Notes: generated from the letters alone by a model not told the origin. A stretch of 64,000 bases of DNA from Phlebopus portentosus (GCA_037892935.1 JAYXKI010000015.1:620001-684000); one strand, 5' to 3'; positions 36,222 to 47,972 are shown, counted from the stretch's first letter. A program made the numbers and translations.

Positions 36222-38055
36222 TTGTAGACTATCAGACTCTCCTAGATAGGGACAAAGGCGGTGGCAGCAGCGTTCGACCACAGGGAGGTGATGTCAAAGG
36301 TGTCGAGAGGAAAAAGGGGAGGTCCTACCAGATCTACAGACTACCTACAGGCTTTCAGAAGCGACACTCAGCTCAGATGCACAAGGATCTGGCCGTTAGG
36401 CAGATCCGCCGCGCCTTCGAATAACTCGCCGCGGCGATCCGGGCCTCGACGGCTGTATAAGGATCGCCGAGTCCGACTGAACCGGCGAAGCGGTCGCAGC
36501 GGCGGACTGGGTGCGGCGCCAGCGGAGGTTCGCACCAGTGCAATTCCGCCTGGTAGTCGGGGAGATGACGTCGGAACGACACAGAGAAGATGCGGGAGAG
36601 AGAGCGTCGACACCACTTGAAAGGGGGGTAGTGTCGGCGGTGGAACGACGCGGAGGCGGCGAGAAGTGGGAGACTGGATTCAGTCGAAAAGGGGCACCGG
36701 CGCCGACGGTAGCAGCGAACACAAGAAGAGTGACAGCTGCGTCGAGGCGTCGAGGAAGTATAACAGATGCCTAGAAGAGTGACGGCTGCGTCGAGGCGTT
36801 GAGGAAGAATCACAAACGATCTGAACCGAGCGGCGGCGACGAAACACAAAAGGGGTGTCAGGCGCAGGGAGAAATCAAAGACCGCGGGATCGATTACTAG
36901 AGGAGTGATGGCTGCGTCGAGGCGTTGAGGAAGAATCACAAATGTTCAGGACCGAGCGGTGGCGGATGCTAGAGAGAGGGGGACGGCGATGCAGATATGA
37001 GTGGGAAGCCCCTGGAGCGATTACTAGATGAGTGACAGCTGCGCAGAAGGGAGATGACCAGGGCAGCGAATGAGCTCAGCGGCTTCTATCCTGTGAGATC
37101 GGGGGCCACGCCGTCAGGACGGGATCGGCAAGGGCACATGACCGGGAGTTCGCCTGATCCGGCTGTCTGGTTCTCTGTATATACTGGTTTCTTGAAGGAG
37201 GCTTCTTTACCTGTGGCTGGTCTCTGGTAGCTGCGTTCTAGAGTGTATATCTGCTGCTTTTTAGGATAGATACATGCTCTCTATATATACTATGAGTCCT
37301 TGATAAGAAATATCACTTAAAGCGGCGGGCGGCGAGGCGTGACAGGGGCGCCGCGACGGCGGGGGCCGCCGCTGAGATGCGCCGCCAAGCCACCAAGACC
37401 TAGGGGCGCCCCAATCGGAACAGTGGAGTGCTGGTACGTCGTGTTGAACGTCGGGGCCGTTCGGATCGGTCAGGGTGCGCTCTATCTGGTTCTGAAACGC
37501 CAAGGGTTCAAATAAAACTAAAAGGGGGAATATATGGACGGCCGCCGGGTGCGCTACTGCGCTCGGCGTACAATGTGGGATGATAAGAATATGAAACAAT
37601 CAACGAAATAGACCTGAGATTGGCTATCGTTCACCCAGCCGGCGCGGCGGCGGGCATATACCTCCGCGATGGCGCGATATACATCTGCCGCAGCATGTCC
37701 GGCCGCCGTGCGAGCATTTCCGAAGCCCGGAGTCACCTGGATTCGGCGGAACCATTCTTGAGAGAGGCTGGAGAAGGGGAACTAGGATCTGGTCGAAGGG
37801 GGGACGAGGTGATCATAAGATAGGAGTGGAGGCGTCGCCGCCGGTTCGTATGGTCGGCAGCGGTGGCGGTGTGGGTGCTGTTCCTAGGCCGCCGAAGGTC
37901 CGGCTGCTGCTGAGCAGGCTGTATTATGGGTAACGGCAGCGAAGGCTGGTTTGCTGACAATAGTACGCGGGGTGTCCTGGGTATGGCATAGGGGAGTACA
38001 GCCCTTACAGGCCTGTGCCGCTGGACCGGTACAGGTTAGTGCGGCGCACTACAGT
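36222..38055. mobile_element. GC-rich insert splitting the SMC1 copy
   Basis: Removing 36222-38055 rejoins the SMC1 codons exactly (ARA followed by SKVLD). The insert is much richer in G+C than its surroundings, encodes no transposase I can recognise, and contains direct repeats (see 36726-37040). Its right end, read inward, is CACTGTAGTGCGCCGCACTA, which resembles ends of some hAT-like elements; the left end does not clearly mirror it. Transposon type is unresolved. Confidence 0.5.
36726..37040 (+). repeat. Imperfect direct repeats inside the GC-rich insert
   Basis: Copies of a unit with GCTGCGTCGAGGCGTTGAGG lie at about 36736, 36786 and 36912, with a partial copy near 37034. The second and third copies are about 126 bp apart and share the following GAAGAATCACAAA and a downstream ACCGAGCGG block. 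Confidence 0.7.
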
Positions 38056-39756
38056 GTCAAAAGTCCTTGACCATGCTCTAAAGGAAATTGCTTCGAAGGT
38101 TGGAATAAGCATGCGTTCCCTATAACATCGTCTAATCATATGGATCTAGAATGACGAGATTGAAAAACTTGCTCTGGAGAGATCGTCTATCTCTCGAAAG
38201 TGTCGGTTGGAAGAGATTAAACTTCGTCTCGGATCAGGCAGCTTAAAGAACGTTCCAATTGAAGAGGTGAGTTTTGGCTCAATTTCCCGTTGTACAATCA
38301 GTTCTCATTGCTTTCTGTCACTCACTTCGATGCAGAATCTTCGAGAAGAGGTGACAATGGACATTGATGACAAAGACGGTACACAGAGGCCTCGACGCGT
38401 CCCTGATTACGGTATTGAGGTGGAGTTTGACTTACTGGACGACGAGGAGCGAGAAGTAAGTACAGTCAAGTCCTTGTCATGTATGAACAATGTCCGACGA
38501 AAGTCGTTCAGGATGGATCAGCAGAGATAGGATCAACGTACGATTCATCTATCACCAAGCTTAATACAGAGATTGAGCGCATGGCACCGAACATGAAGGC
38601 AATGGAGAGGTCAGGTAAATCTAGTTCTTAATTAAAGACATTCACGAACATCCGGATGTAGACTGGACGATGTTCAAACCAAGCTGCTGGACACGGAGAA
38701 AGCGGCTGAGAAAGTCCGCAAAGAGTCGAAACGCGCTCGGGATGAATTTAATGATATAAGAAAGCGAAGGTAAATATTGTAATGTGGTGAAGCTCAATCT
38801 TGTTTATAATGACTTGTCTTCTGCAGATGCGATCTTTTCAACAAGGCTTTCACTCATATCTCAGAGCGCATTGATCAAATCTACAAAGACCTTACAAAAG
38901 GGAAGGCTGCGCCAATGGGCGGTGTTGCTTATCTGAGCCTGGAAGACAATGAGGTTAGTCGATAAATTTTTGATCAGAAGAAGTTATTTGCTAAGCTTTG
39001 CATGCAGGAACCGTTTGCTGCTGGCATTAAGTACCATGCGATGCCTCCGATGAAGCGATTTAGAGATATGGAGCAGCTCTCGGGAGGAGAGAAGACTGTT
39101 GCTGCTCTCGCATTGCTTTTCGCTATTCACAGGTATCCCTTTCTTCATTGTTCTCACGAACTTTTGCTTACACTCTTTTCACCCGTCACTCTAGTTATCA
39201 ACCAGCCCCTTTCTTCATTCTTGATGAGGTTGATGCAGCACTCGACAATACGAATGTCGCCAAGATCGCTAATTACATCCGTTCCCGGGCGTCTGGCGAG
39301 TTCCAGTTTATAGTCATTAGTTTGAAGAATTCCCTGTACAAACGAGGCAACTCGTTGGTAGGTATCTACCATGATCAGGAAGTGAACAGTTCCAGCTCCT
39401 TAACATTAGACGTAAGTGACTTTTTATCATACCACTCGCAAAATTAATGGGGAATTTCTCTTTCAGCTCACACAATATGATGACTGATTGCCGTGAACTC
39501 TGCTGAATCACCGCACACTCTATTTATTCTATCAACCCTTGCTGTCATAATCATAAATGTAATAACAAAATGTAGCTTGTACGAATTCCACAACATAAAA
39601 TGGGCATACGGAGTAAATGTGATGATCAATGCAATGCGAACGTGAACAGCAAATAGAAGAGAAGACAGCATAGAACAAAGGAAACAACTAGCACTAAAAT
39701 TACCAGCAATGAAAGAAGTTGAGATGAGATTATATGTAATAAATTTCTTTCCGCCC

Positions 39757-40214
39757 GTTCATCGCCCGCCACATTGATCGCCCAGTGATCACCTGCAGAT
39801 CACCTGCAGATCGCCCACTGAATGTCCCGCTGATCGCCCACTGAATGCAGTGAACGGCCCACTGATCACCCGCTGATCGCCCACTGATCGCCCACCCGGT
39901 GGCGAAATTACAAATCACGTCAAGTGTGACATTTGAAATCTCACAAAGAGGGAAATCGCGAGTGACTTAATAAATTGCCACCATGACGCAACTTCAAATT
40001 TCCCTTTCCGTGGCAAACACGTTGCAATTTATAATCTCGGATGAGTCGAAACCCCTTTTGCAATCAACTACGCAATTTATTGTCTGAACAAAGCCGACAG
40101 GCACGTTGCATTAATAAGTCACGACCCTGCCGCAATCATTGACGCAATTATTAATTTCGTTTCTACTTTCGCTCGTTATCGCGGCCCTGCCGAAACCGAC
40201 CTTTGCCTGCTGTG
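39757..40214 (-). repeat. Right terminal inverted repeat
   Basis: Reverse-complement partner of 34930-35379. Inner end contains the GATCGCCCACTGA repeats, outer end finishes CCGACCTTTGCCTGCTGTG. It stops about 290 bp from the stop codon of the second C2H2 gene. Confidence 0.85.
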
Positions 40215-40506
40215 AATGCATCGTCAAGCACACGCCACGTGCCGAACACGATCCCGTGACAGTGTCATGGTTCAATTTAATTTCACATTTGTTATGAGAA
40301 TTTGTAATATGAGAATTTATTGACTGACAGGCTATAAAGAACAACGCGGAAAGATAAATTTTCCCGAAGAGTGATATAAAATTCACGAGCGATGGTGTGC
40401 GACGATCTCGAGTAAGAAGAACAATCGCTAACAGCCCCGCAAGTTTTGACAAATATTAGATGGCTCGACAAGCATAACGAGACGAAACTATATTCCCAGT
40501 GTAACA

Positions 40507-42060
40507 TCAGGCTTCCTCCCGGTCAGCAGGCTGTTCAAGCCAAGAGATATCCTCATTCTCTTTTCCGTGTATCAGCTCCATGTGCCGTCGCACTGCATCA
40601 TCCCGACTCAGGACCTTTCTACAGATCCCGCATGAAGGTAGAGAGGTTGAATGTGCCTTAGCACACTTCTCATGTTTATTCCGTTCCCTAATGGATGCAA
40701 ACTCAAAGTTCGGCTTGTTGCATCCTGGAAGGCGACACCGAATTCCAGTAGGGAATTTGGACGTTGCTGGCAACGTAGCTCGCTTGCGCTTCAACGGCCT
40801 CGGAGCGACATCGTCGCCTTGAGAGTTGCGGGCGGTATTCACATAACCGCTTGCACCCAGAGGAATTCGTTCCGACGCTACAGTCATGGGTGGTGGTGAG
40901 GGAAGATTCGGCATGAACTCCAAAGAAGGAGACAGAAGTTGCAGAGGAATGTTTTTATAAAGACCGATCTCCACTAATCCTTTGAGGCTTCTAGCAGGGC
41001 GATGGCTCGATTCAGCGATAGGCAGGTAAAATGTTGATGATCGTTTGACTGTCCCGTGATAGGAAGGAGCGAACTGGCTCCCGAACGTTCTAGGCTGTCC
41101 ATTGTTTGCTAGATGGGAGCCACCAGCCGGCGTACTAGTCTGTGCTTGAATATTGAGTTCCAGTGGTGGAGCCATTTGAGCCACCACGTTTCCCTGGGAC
41201 ATAGAGAAATTAAAATCGCATTCGACATTAGAGCATGGCGTCTGCGTTAAAGCATAGCGTTCTCCAGGCTTGGGGCAGGACATTTGTCCTGGGACTAGAA
41301 GACATTTTCAACAAAGAAGAGGGTAAGAAAGACAAGACACGTACCCTGTGATATGACAAAGGAACCAATACACTCAGGATCGCCATTGTTCACTGTGTTT
41401 ACTAATCCAAGCTGCGTACTGAGCCACTGTTGCGGTCTGGGTTCGCTTGGACGGCTGACGTTTAGGGTGGCTTTACATCCATCGAGTTCTATAAAGGCTG
41501 GGTTGAGACATGCTGAACTTCTGTCCATTGCCTTCATGCCCCCTTGGCTGCTGAGTCCACCACTCAGTGAAGCTTGCCTGGAGTCCCATTCCATAATCGA
41601 CGCTGAGTCTAGGCTCGAAGCTAAGGCGAAAGGAGTCAAGATATCGCTGCGGCTAGGATTTTCAAAGCCCCATGTTTGTGCCAGATCATCTACAGTCGTT
41701 TCGAGCCCTACAGATCCAGAGTCCTGGGGGGTTGACTCTTGCCTAAAGATGGTAGGATGGAGGTCAGGATGGGCTTCGTTGCTGGAAAGTATCGCCGCTT
41801 GGAAACCGGATGATAGTTGACGATCCTGAGCTGAGGGATTTGCGAAGAACTCCTCTCGCGAGGATAATGGCAACTCCTCCAGCTGTGCTCCTTATAAGAT
41901 TAAACATCAGGCAGTAGGCCAGTATACTCACCTTCCTCAATAATGTCCGTCTTAGCTCTCCTAGGCTTCCCGGCTTGTCCGGGATCGAGTCTTCCGAGGC
42001 GGCACGCTCAAGAACGTACCCTACAAGCTCCATGACCAAGTCTAGGTGTTCTTTGGACAT
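40507..42060 (-). CDS. C2H2 zinc-finger protein, copy 2
   Basis: Paralogue of the gene at 2519-4081 and probably a nuclear regulator. Three exons (42060-41932, 41882-41345, 41294-40507) encode about 484 residues. First exon is 129 nt in both genes and the first intron is 49 bp here against 48 bp there, with matching joints (LRRTLLRK then LEELP here, VRILLMT then PEELP there). C-terminal fingers: CRLPGC (C-x4-C) followed by a His-containing segment, then CGICRKVLSRDDAVRRHMEL. A basic PLKRKRA stretch precedes the fingers. The middle is Ser/Pro-rich. It begins about 1 kb from the DUF6533 gene and ends about 290 bp from the inverted-repeat element. Confidence 0.85.
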
Positions 42061-42142
42061 TGTAGGAAACAAAATTGAAGCGCAGAGTGATTGGGAGCGA
42101 TTGGTGGCTGAAGAGGAAGTATGTGGATATTGCATAATGCGG

Positions 42143-42150
42143 TTTAAATA
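42143..42150 (-). promoter_or_regulatory. Probable TATA box of C2H2 copy 2
   Basis: Reads TATTTAAA on the minus strand, about 85 bp upstream of the ATG; copy 1 has TATTTAATA at a similar place. Confidence 0.4.
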
Positions 42151-42472
42151 CTTAGACCGCGTCACATACGTCGTGACATGCGCGTTCTTTGGCACACTGT
42201 CCGATTTCATTGTTAATTTCCTTTTATGAATGACCTATACGAAACGGTAGGTAAGCGTCGCATCAAGTCCCAGTGTACATATCAGGAAAGAAATTATGCT
42301 GACAACGTTTTTGATGACGTGCATCGCTAGGATGTGTTGCTCCTGGTACAGAATTTGCAGAAGTCGTGGACAAATAGTACGAAGTTTGAAGCAACGCACA
42401 AACTAGACATAAGTCCATCGATAATTTGAGGTCTTACCTCGATGACACTAGTCAATGAAAGTTCTGAAAGCC

Positions 42473-42952
42473 TCAGATCACTTGTTCGGATGGACGAGCT
42501 GGCAGGACAACAGTCCGTTTTCTGAGCAGTTCTTCCGAAGCGTACTTCTCAGATTTGAGATGCGACCAGCTTGGATCTACTTCAGAGCTTTGACCGTAAG
42601 CAAGATGCTGCAGTAGGGTTGTTGATAGGCAAGCCCCCCTCGTATCCAAATATGAGAAGAGATAGTGGTAATTTCCCTCATCAGCTAAATTTTCGAGGGT
42701 GACCGATAGTAACCTTTCTTGCATTTTACAGGGAAGGGATGAGGTCACGAAGATACGAGGCATGGATTCGAAGAGCGTCCAGAACAGAAAAGAAGTAAGC
42801 CGTTCAAGTTTGAATGGAATTCTCAAGCGATTCCAACGTGTCATCATGATAATTACGTAAGGTTCTCGGAAGCAATAACTTACCACGATCGCCCTTCTTT
42901 CGGTTGCCCATCGCATTTGATTCAAATCTCTCGATTTCACAATCTCGATCAT
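42473..42952 (-). CDS. Possible small gene or exon, unknown
   Basis: A minus-strand frame of up to 159 codons, with a possible upstream start (MGNRKKGDRG) and a GTAAGT donor near 42890. It has no recognised domain. It lies just downstream of the DUF6533 gene on the same strand and may be an unrelated open frame or part of that transcript's 3' region. Confidence 0.2.
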   Translation of the reverse strand: MIEIVKSRDLNQMRWATERRAIVVSYCFREPYVIIMMTRWNRLRIPFKLERLTSFLFWTLFESMPRIFVTSSLPCKMQERLLSVTLENLADEGNYHYLFSYLDTRGACLSTTLLQHLAYGQSSEVDPSWSHLKSEKYASEELLRKRTVVLPARPSEQVI

Positions 42953-43088
42953 TTACACTACATTTTGCGTCATCTGCATTGACACCACATGCTACGAGTA
43001 AGATATCAATTAAATACGTATACAACCAGACGTATCAATTATCTCATGCTTTTCCGCAATATCAGGAGGAACGAACCAACTACTTGCC

Positions 43089-45060
43089 CTATTCTGCCCA
43101 CCATACTGCGTGACCATCTGAAAATCGCTTTACCCCGGATAAATCGTTCCCTGTCCTAGGTATAGAGCTACTTTCGGATTGTTGACTATCGTCATCTTCA
43201 TCAAGCCAAGCTGACTCGTCATCGGAATGCGTGGAACGCGACGAAGTAGACTCATCAATAACAGTGCTCGCATCCGAAAGCGATGCAGAGAAAAAGTCAT
43301 TTTTTTCATACACTGTCTCATCGCCACCAAAACCCTCCATGACGCGAGTGTGCCATATGGAGTACACTGATATTTGGGTTGTCAGTTGTGTCGCATCTTG
43401 GCTGATTTCTTCTCCCGTGAAAGAGGTTTCGCATGTCATGTCGTCTAGTCGTGTTCCGTTCGCATGAAGGTCTACGTGGTGGGGAATCCTGTGTGGATGT
43501 ATCACCGCTTCTCGCTTCCTATCCTCGAATCCGTGCAGGTTGAGAACAAGCCGAGAGATCATGGTAACAGATATTCTGTCAGATCCATTAGCTCTAGGAT
43601 ACGAAATCGTCGCGTATCTGACTAACACGTGTGATAACATTGCATTGTTTCCGGTGCTTTGAGCGAACTCCGTGGAAGGTATACTGTGGTCCTTCGTTAT
43701 TATCAATTAGAACCTCTTACACTGAACAAGATGATAATCCTGACTTACGGAGAATATTATAACATTGACGAGATTTGCAACGATCATGACACTGACGCAA
43801 GGGTTTCGAGACAGTATTATTGATCATGAAGGAGAAGCTTACGCAAAGTAGATGCTCCCTATTCCCGCGAAAAAATGTAGGAAAGTTATTTATTTAGAAT
43901 GTCAAATGTTTTTCAAAGGAGCCATGTCCACTTACCGTCGCGCATCAAGAGATGTGGAAGATCAGCTCGAGCACCAGATTTTTTATTTTGGCGGACGATT
44001 TGAAGTGTTCTTATGAAAGTCAGGAGGAACACTATCCCGTCGAAGATGGCAGATAGAAAAGTAGTGGCTCTGAATACTATTTTTAGGAAGTTAAATAATT
44101 GTGGAATCCGGAAAGAAATCGTAGCTCACAGTTACCGCTTGATGAGAGGAAATATGAATGATTCCAGTCGGTTTATGCTTAAGAATGACTTACTTTACTT
44201 GTCCCGAGATGCAAGTCCGAAAGACTCCTCCGCCACCACCAGCGAGTCCGAATGAGACAAGAATGCCGAAGACGCCACTGATTGTCCACTTCATAGACAA
44301 GGATCGTTAACATCGAATTTATGCCGCATCGTCATTACTCACCGCAGAAGTAATGATAGTTGACAGCCCGAGGAGGGAAACAAAGCAGAGAACTTTCCAA
44401 CTTCGGTTATACAAGGCATAAGTGCGTAATGATAGCAAGACTGGAAAGGATTATTCCAGCCATCAGTTCGAATGGAGTATTGCTGAGAGAATATGCATAC
44501 TAGAGGCGATTGTTTGTGTCAGCAAGCTTAGATAGCCACCCACACGACAAAACCATTTGCAACTTGAAGTTATGAAAGTAACATCTGAATATCACTCTAG
44601 AAACTGCTGCACGGCTCTGAAGCTTACAACTGTACACGATCGGACAGTGAGCTGTTCAAAATCATTGGGAAGTCATCAGAGTTACACGTACTTCAATGTT
44701 ATCCACTGGTGGAAAGAAACTCATATACAATACGAATATATAGCCTCCGAATACGACATAGCGGTTGACTAAGAAGAGGACACTGCTCAGAGTCAACCGG
44801 CGACGCCAGACACGCCGTACTTCCATCGGAAATGTCAACAAATGATCATAGTAAAGTAGAACTGAGGAATGTCGTTCAGAAAAGCAAGCATAATATCCGA
44901 GCAGTACAGCGCTTACCAACTGATGCGAGGGAATAGTACTGGAGAATGAATCTGACGAAAATGTCAGCTCAGAAAGACACTTCACAAAAGTCTGGACTTG
45001 GGAAATCACTCACATTTGCTCAGTCGATTCGGTCACCAGCGAGCGTCGAACGAGAGTCAT
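43089..45060 (-). CDS. DUF6533 seven-helix membrane protein
   Basis: Basidiomycete-specific membrane protein of unknown function. The N-terminal domain is recognisable after splicing: LLYYDHLLTFPMEVRRVWRR followed by LTLSSVLFLVNRYVV. Further exons give LLSLRTYALYNRSWKVL, FVSLLGLSTIITSA, GVFGILVSFGLAGGGGG, TLQIVRQN with LPHLLMRDGSIYF, and IVANLVNVIIFS, matching the helix order of the family. The last exon (43089-43685) gives a cytosolic tail rich in Ser and acidic residues. About eight exons; the start (MTLVRRSLVTES) at 45060 is the most upstream ATG compatible with the family and is less certain than the rest. Confidence 0.75.
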
Positions 45061-46069
45061 CTGATGGGGAAAGGCTAAGCAAGAGTCCTATCTAGGTCTT
45101 GAGAAGATATATCCTGTGGTGCCTCGAATACTCTCCCAGGGGCGCGCGGTAATCGCTTGTCAAGAACTATAATAGACTCAAACGCCATCGCCGGAAATTT
45201 GTTAGATGATGGGAGTCAAAACGTACTTTCCAATGGGTTGACTTGAGATAACCTCGGGTAACATGTCATGTCGTTGCGAAGCATGTCAAACGTTATTAGA
45301 AAAAGTCTGAATGACCATCTATTGTAGGAGATAGTTTATTATGAAACTGACAATGGTGCATAAGTCTCCTACAATCTACCAAAAGCCGTAGCAAGTACGT
45401 ACTGTAAGCAAAAGCCGTAGTAAAATCGCACTCGGAATATCAAGTCTTCTTGCTCCGCTCGGAAGAAAGAAAGCCATTCTTTGCACAAGACCAAGGAACA
45501 TCTGATATGGACCACGGTTACGGTGATGAGCGCTGTGATTGACGGATGCACATCAACTGAGCTTAAGTGCTGCACAAATACTGTTAGACATTCTCCGAGA
45601 TATCCGACTGATAAGAAAGATTTACACAGAACAATCTAGCAACGAGTGAGTGTTTAAGTTGGCGTCCAACTGGCAGTTTCAGCTTTTCCCGTGTCGACGA
45701 ATCACACTCGGAGCACGCGCCATCGTGAAAAACGTTCAACTCATTTACCGTTAGTGATAGGATTCGTTGCTATGCAAGAACGTAATCAGCTACGCGTACC
45801 CGACAGTCTATGCATCATAAGAAAAGTGGAAATAAGAAATACAATAGGGGGAAAAAGTGAGTTAGTGCAACGTGAGGACAAGTAAGCTCCGAAAAGGCGA
45901 TAACAAAGTGACGAAGCAGGAGAATGAGAACATATGCAACCAAAATTGAGAACGTGAGATGCATAAAGTGGAGGAGTTAGTGATGTCTAGCGATGTCTAA
46001 AACAACCCGCATCCAGGTAGGCACGGATAAATTGATGTCTTTTGTCCAAATTTGATTGAGCCATCGTCT
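45061..46069. other. No supported gene
   Basis: About 1 kb between the DUF6533 promoter and the 3' end of the DHA2 gene. Only short frames. Confidence 0.5.
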
Positions 46070-47972
46070 TTACGCCTGTTCTTTGCCCTTTTCCGCGGCA
46101 ATGGCCTTGATAGACGTTCGGTGACCTACAGGTCCGACCCCTCTTAGGAGTAACACTGCTACCAAGGAACCCGTAGCACCAAGTGCAAAGGCCATCCATT
46201 GCGCTGCTTTGTAAGCGTCAAGTTGCGCATCGACTCCCGGCTGGTCGGATTTCTGTCGTAGCACAGAATTGTGAACAATTGTCGTGGAAGCAAGGCCAAG
46301 AGCTGTACCCAGCTGCGTAAGCGTCTGGAAAAGACCTCCTGCTAGGCTCTGTTCGTGGGGTAAGCTGACTTTAGCTACGAAAATCGTTCCGCATGCAAAG
46401 ACGAAGTCAGCACCAAATACACTCAAGATTGATGCTGGGAACCCGAACGCCCAGTACGGCGCGGACGGGATTATTACTGCGAACAATAACCCAGCACAAG
46501 CTGTTAACAGCGTTCCGGCAGAAACGAGGATCACGAATGGTATCTGCGCGACGACGGCAGCGACGAACACATTGCAAGCGATGCCAACCACGGTCATTGG
46601 AAGGAGTCGGACGGCCGTAAGTATCGGACTGAGTCCTTCATAGTTTTGATAGTAGAGTTGCGCCCAAAACTGCCACGACAAGAAAGCCGCCCATTCGAAG
46701 AATGCGATGCTTTGGGTAGCGGCGAACTTGCCTCGAGCGCGCGTCCAGAGGGAGAGCTTCATAAGGGGTGGACACCATTTTCCAGATTTGTCGTGTTCCA
46801 GGAACCATTGCCAGATTATGAATAAACCGAGTAGTACGAGTCCGAGGACGAGGAGAGCAATGATATATGGCGTATTCCATCTCTTTGGTGCAAGCTCACC
46901 CTCACCCAGAACAAATGTGATCAGACACAACGCGCCTGTCACCAGTACGGCACCAAGAAAGTCCACACGCTTATCCCTCTCTGTAGAGGGAAGATCGGCA
47001 TCAATGAAGAAAATCCCGCCGAGCAAGACGAGAACCGAAAGTCCCGCCGCGAGGAAGAACGGCGCCCGCCAAGTTGCAGGAGCCCATTCGGTGAGAATAC
47101 CGCCGATTTGCATGCCTATAGCACCGCCTACGGGCGCACCCGCAGAAAATGTTGCAAATGCAATCGACCGAGCCCGAGACGGTGGAAAAGAATGGGCAAG
47201 AATACCGAGTGATGCGGGCACAGTCGCGGCAGGTCCAATCCCTTGTAGACCACGGAGAATGAAGAGTGCGTTGATGTTGTTTGCAAAACCGCAGCCTAGT
47301 GAGAATACACCGAGCCAAACGGTACCAATCATGAACGCCTTCTTGCGGCCGTAAAGGTCGGCCAGTCGCCCGAAGAAGATCAACAGACAACCCTAAAGAT
47401 ATTTTTGGAACATCGAATAAGATAATTCGATCGTAACGCGTACGGTTGTTTGTAAGAACTTACCGATGAGAGCGAGTACGCTGATACGACCCATTGCAGA
47501 CTGTCCTCGGGTTCGTTGAAGGCTCGACCGATAGTCGGTAATGAGATTGAAGCAGAAGAAGACGATGAAATCTGAGGGGACAGTTGACCATACTTCATCA
47601 CACGAGAAGGAAAGGTAGACGTACATTCAAAATCATTCCAATAGTGACAGTGGCGACAAGAATTATGCTTTGTAACGTCGATCGCTTGTGGGCTTTCTCC
47701 AACTCCTCTTTCTGAAGGCCTCCAGTTTGCTCCACTTCATCGACACCCGGATCAAGGTGACCGCCATCGGATGATTCTTCGCAGGCAGCATTTTTCTCCT
47801 TGTTGGTTTTATCTATCGAAGGCCGTGTGCCGGACGGCATTACCGAGATGGTTGTTTGCGAACTAGCCGATGAGACGGGTCGGTCTCGAGGCGAACCTGC
47901 TAAGGCGTCTTGCAGGTTTGTCTGAGAGCCGTTAAGCTTTTCGGATGGCGTATCTTGCCCGCGTGATTGCAT
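46070..47972 (-). CDS. DHA2-type MFS exporter
   Basis: Proton-coupled exporter of the drug:H+ antiporter 2 family with about 14 helices, in the plasma or vacuolar membrane. Three exons: a hydrophilic N-terminal tail of about 100 residues (Ser/Asp/Glu-rich, with GGHLDPGVDEVEQTGGLQ), a helix-1 exon (SASISLPTIGRAFNEPEDS and LQWVVSAYSLSS), and a long exon. Motif A is GRLADLYGRKKAF. The DHA2-like antiporter motif region is FSAGAPVGGAIGMQIGG. It continues through WAFGFPASILSVFGADFVFA to a basic C-terminus (KAIAAEKGKEQA). ATG at 47972 (MQSRGQD) is the first true ATG. Substrate is unknown; a role in exporting the polyketide product is speculative because 28 kb separate them. Confidence 0.88.

Larger units (their letters stand above)
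35455..39487 (+). pseudogene. Captured SMC1 (cohesin) C-terminal half, broken
   Basis: SMC1 is a cohesin ATPase subunit. The sequence matches from the second coiled coil to the true C-terminus. Early part: KADDNLV, an EDEIFA-stop-FCAQIGVENIREYE stretch, then ERLAMLDTAINAERAAIKKH. Later part: CRLEEIKLRLGSGSLKNVPI, FDLLDDEERE, FNKAFTHISERIDQIYKDL, signature [18 protein letters not shown], Walker [16 protein letters not shown], and end LTLDLTQYDD. Introns at family-like places are kept, so the copy is genomic. It is broken by in-frame TGA codons at 35501 and 35792 and by a 1.8-kb insert between KNTARA and SKVLD. The Walker A head, hinge and first coil are missing. A separate intact SMC1 must exist elsewhere. 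Confidence 0.88.
34930..40214. mobile_element. Non-autonomous TIR transposon-like element carrying SMC1 sequence
   Basis: A 5.3-kb unit bounded by long, closely similar inverted repeats of about 450 bp. Ends begin CACAGCAGGCAAAGGTCGG on the left and are the reverse complement on the right. A 4-bp AATG sits just outside both ends (34926-34929 and 40215-40218) and may be a target duplication, but it is too short to be sure. Inside lie an interrupted copy of the C-terminal half of SMC1 with introns retained and a GC-rich insert. No transposase is recognisable. Host gene fragments inside long TIRs recall Pack-MULE-type elements; superfamily is not established. Two separate solo insertions in opposite orientation are the main alternative. 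Confidence 0.75.

Noticed and set aside
36373..36939. 188-codon minus-strand frame in the GC-rich insert
   Set aside because: Open because of GC bias and internal repeats; the translation is repetitive and matches no transposase.
34926..40218. AATG as a proven target-site duplication
   Set aside because: Four bases can match by chance, and the TIR end itself may extend a few bases into GATGCA-like sequence on both sides.
46070..47972. DHA2 exporter as a proven member of the polyketide cluster
   Set aside because: It is about 28 kb from the synthase with unrelated genes and a transposon between them.
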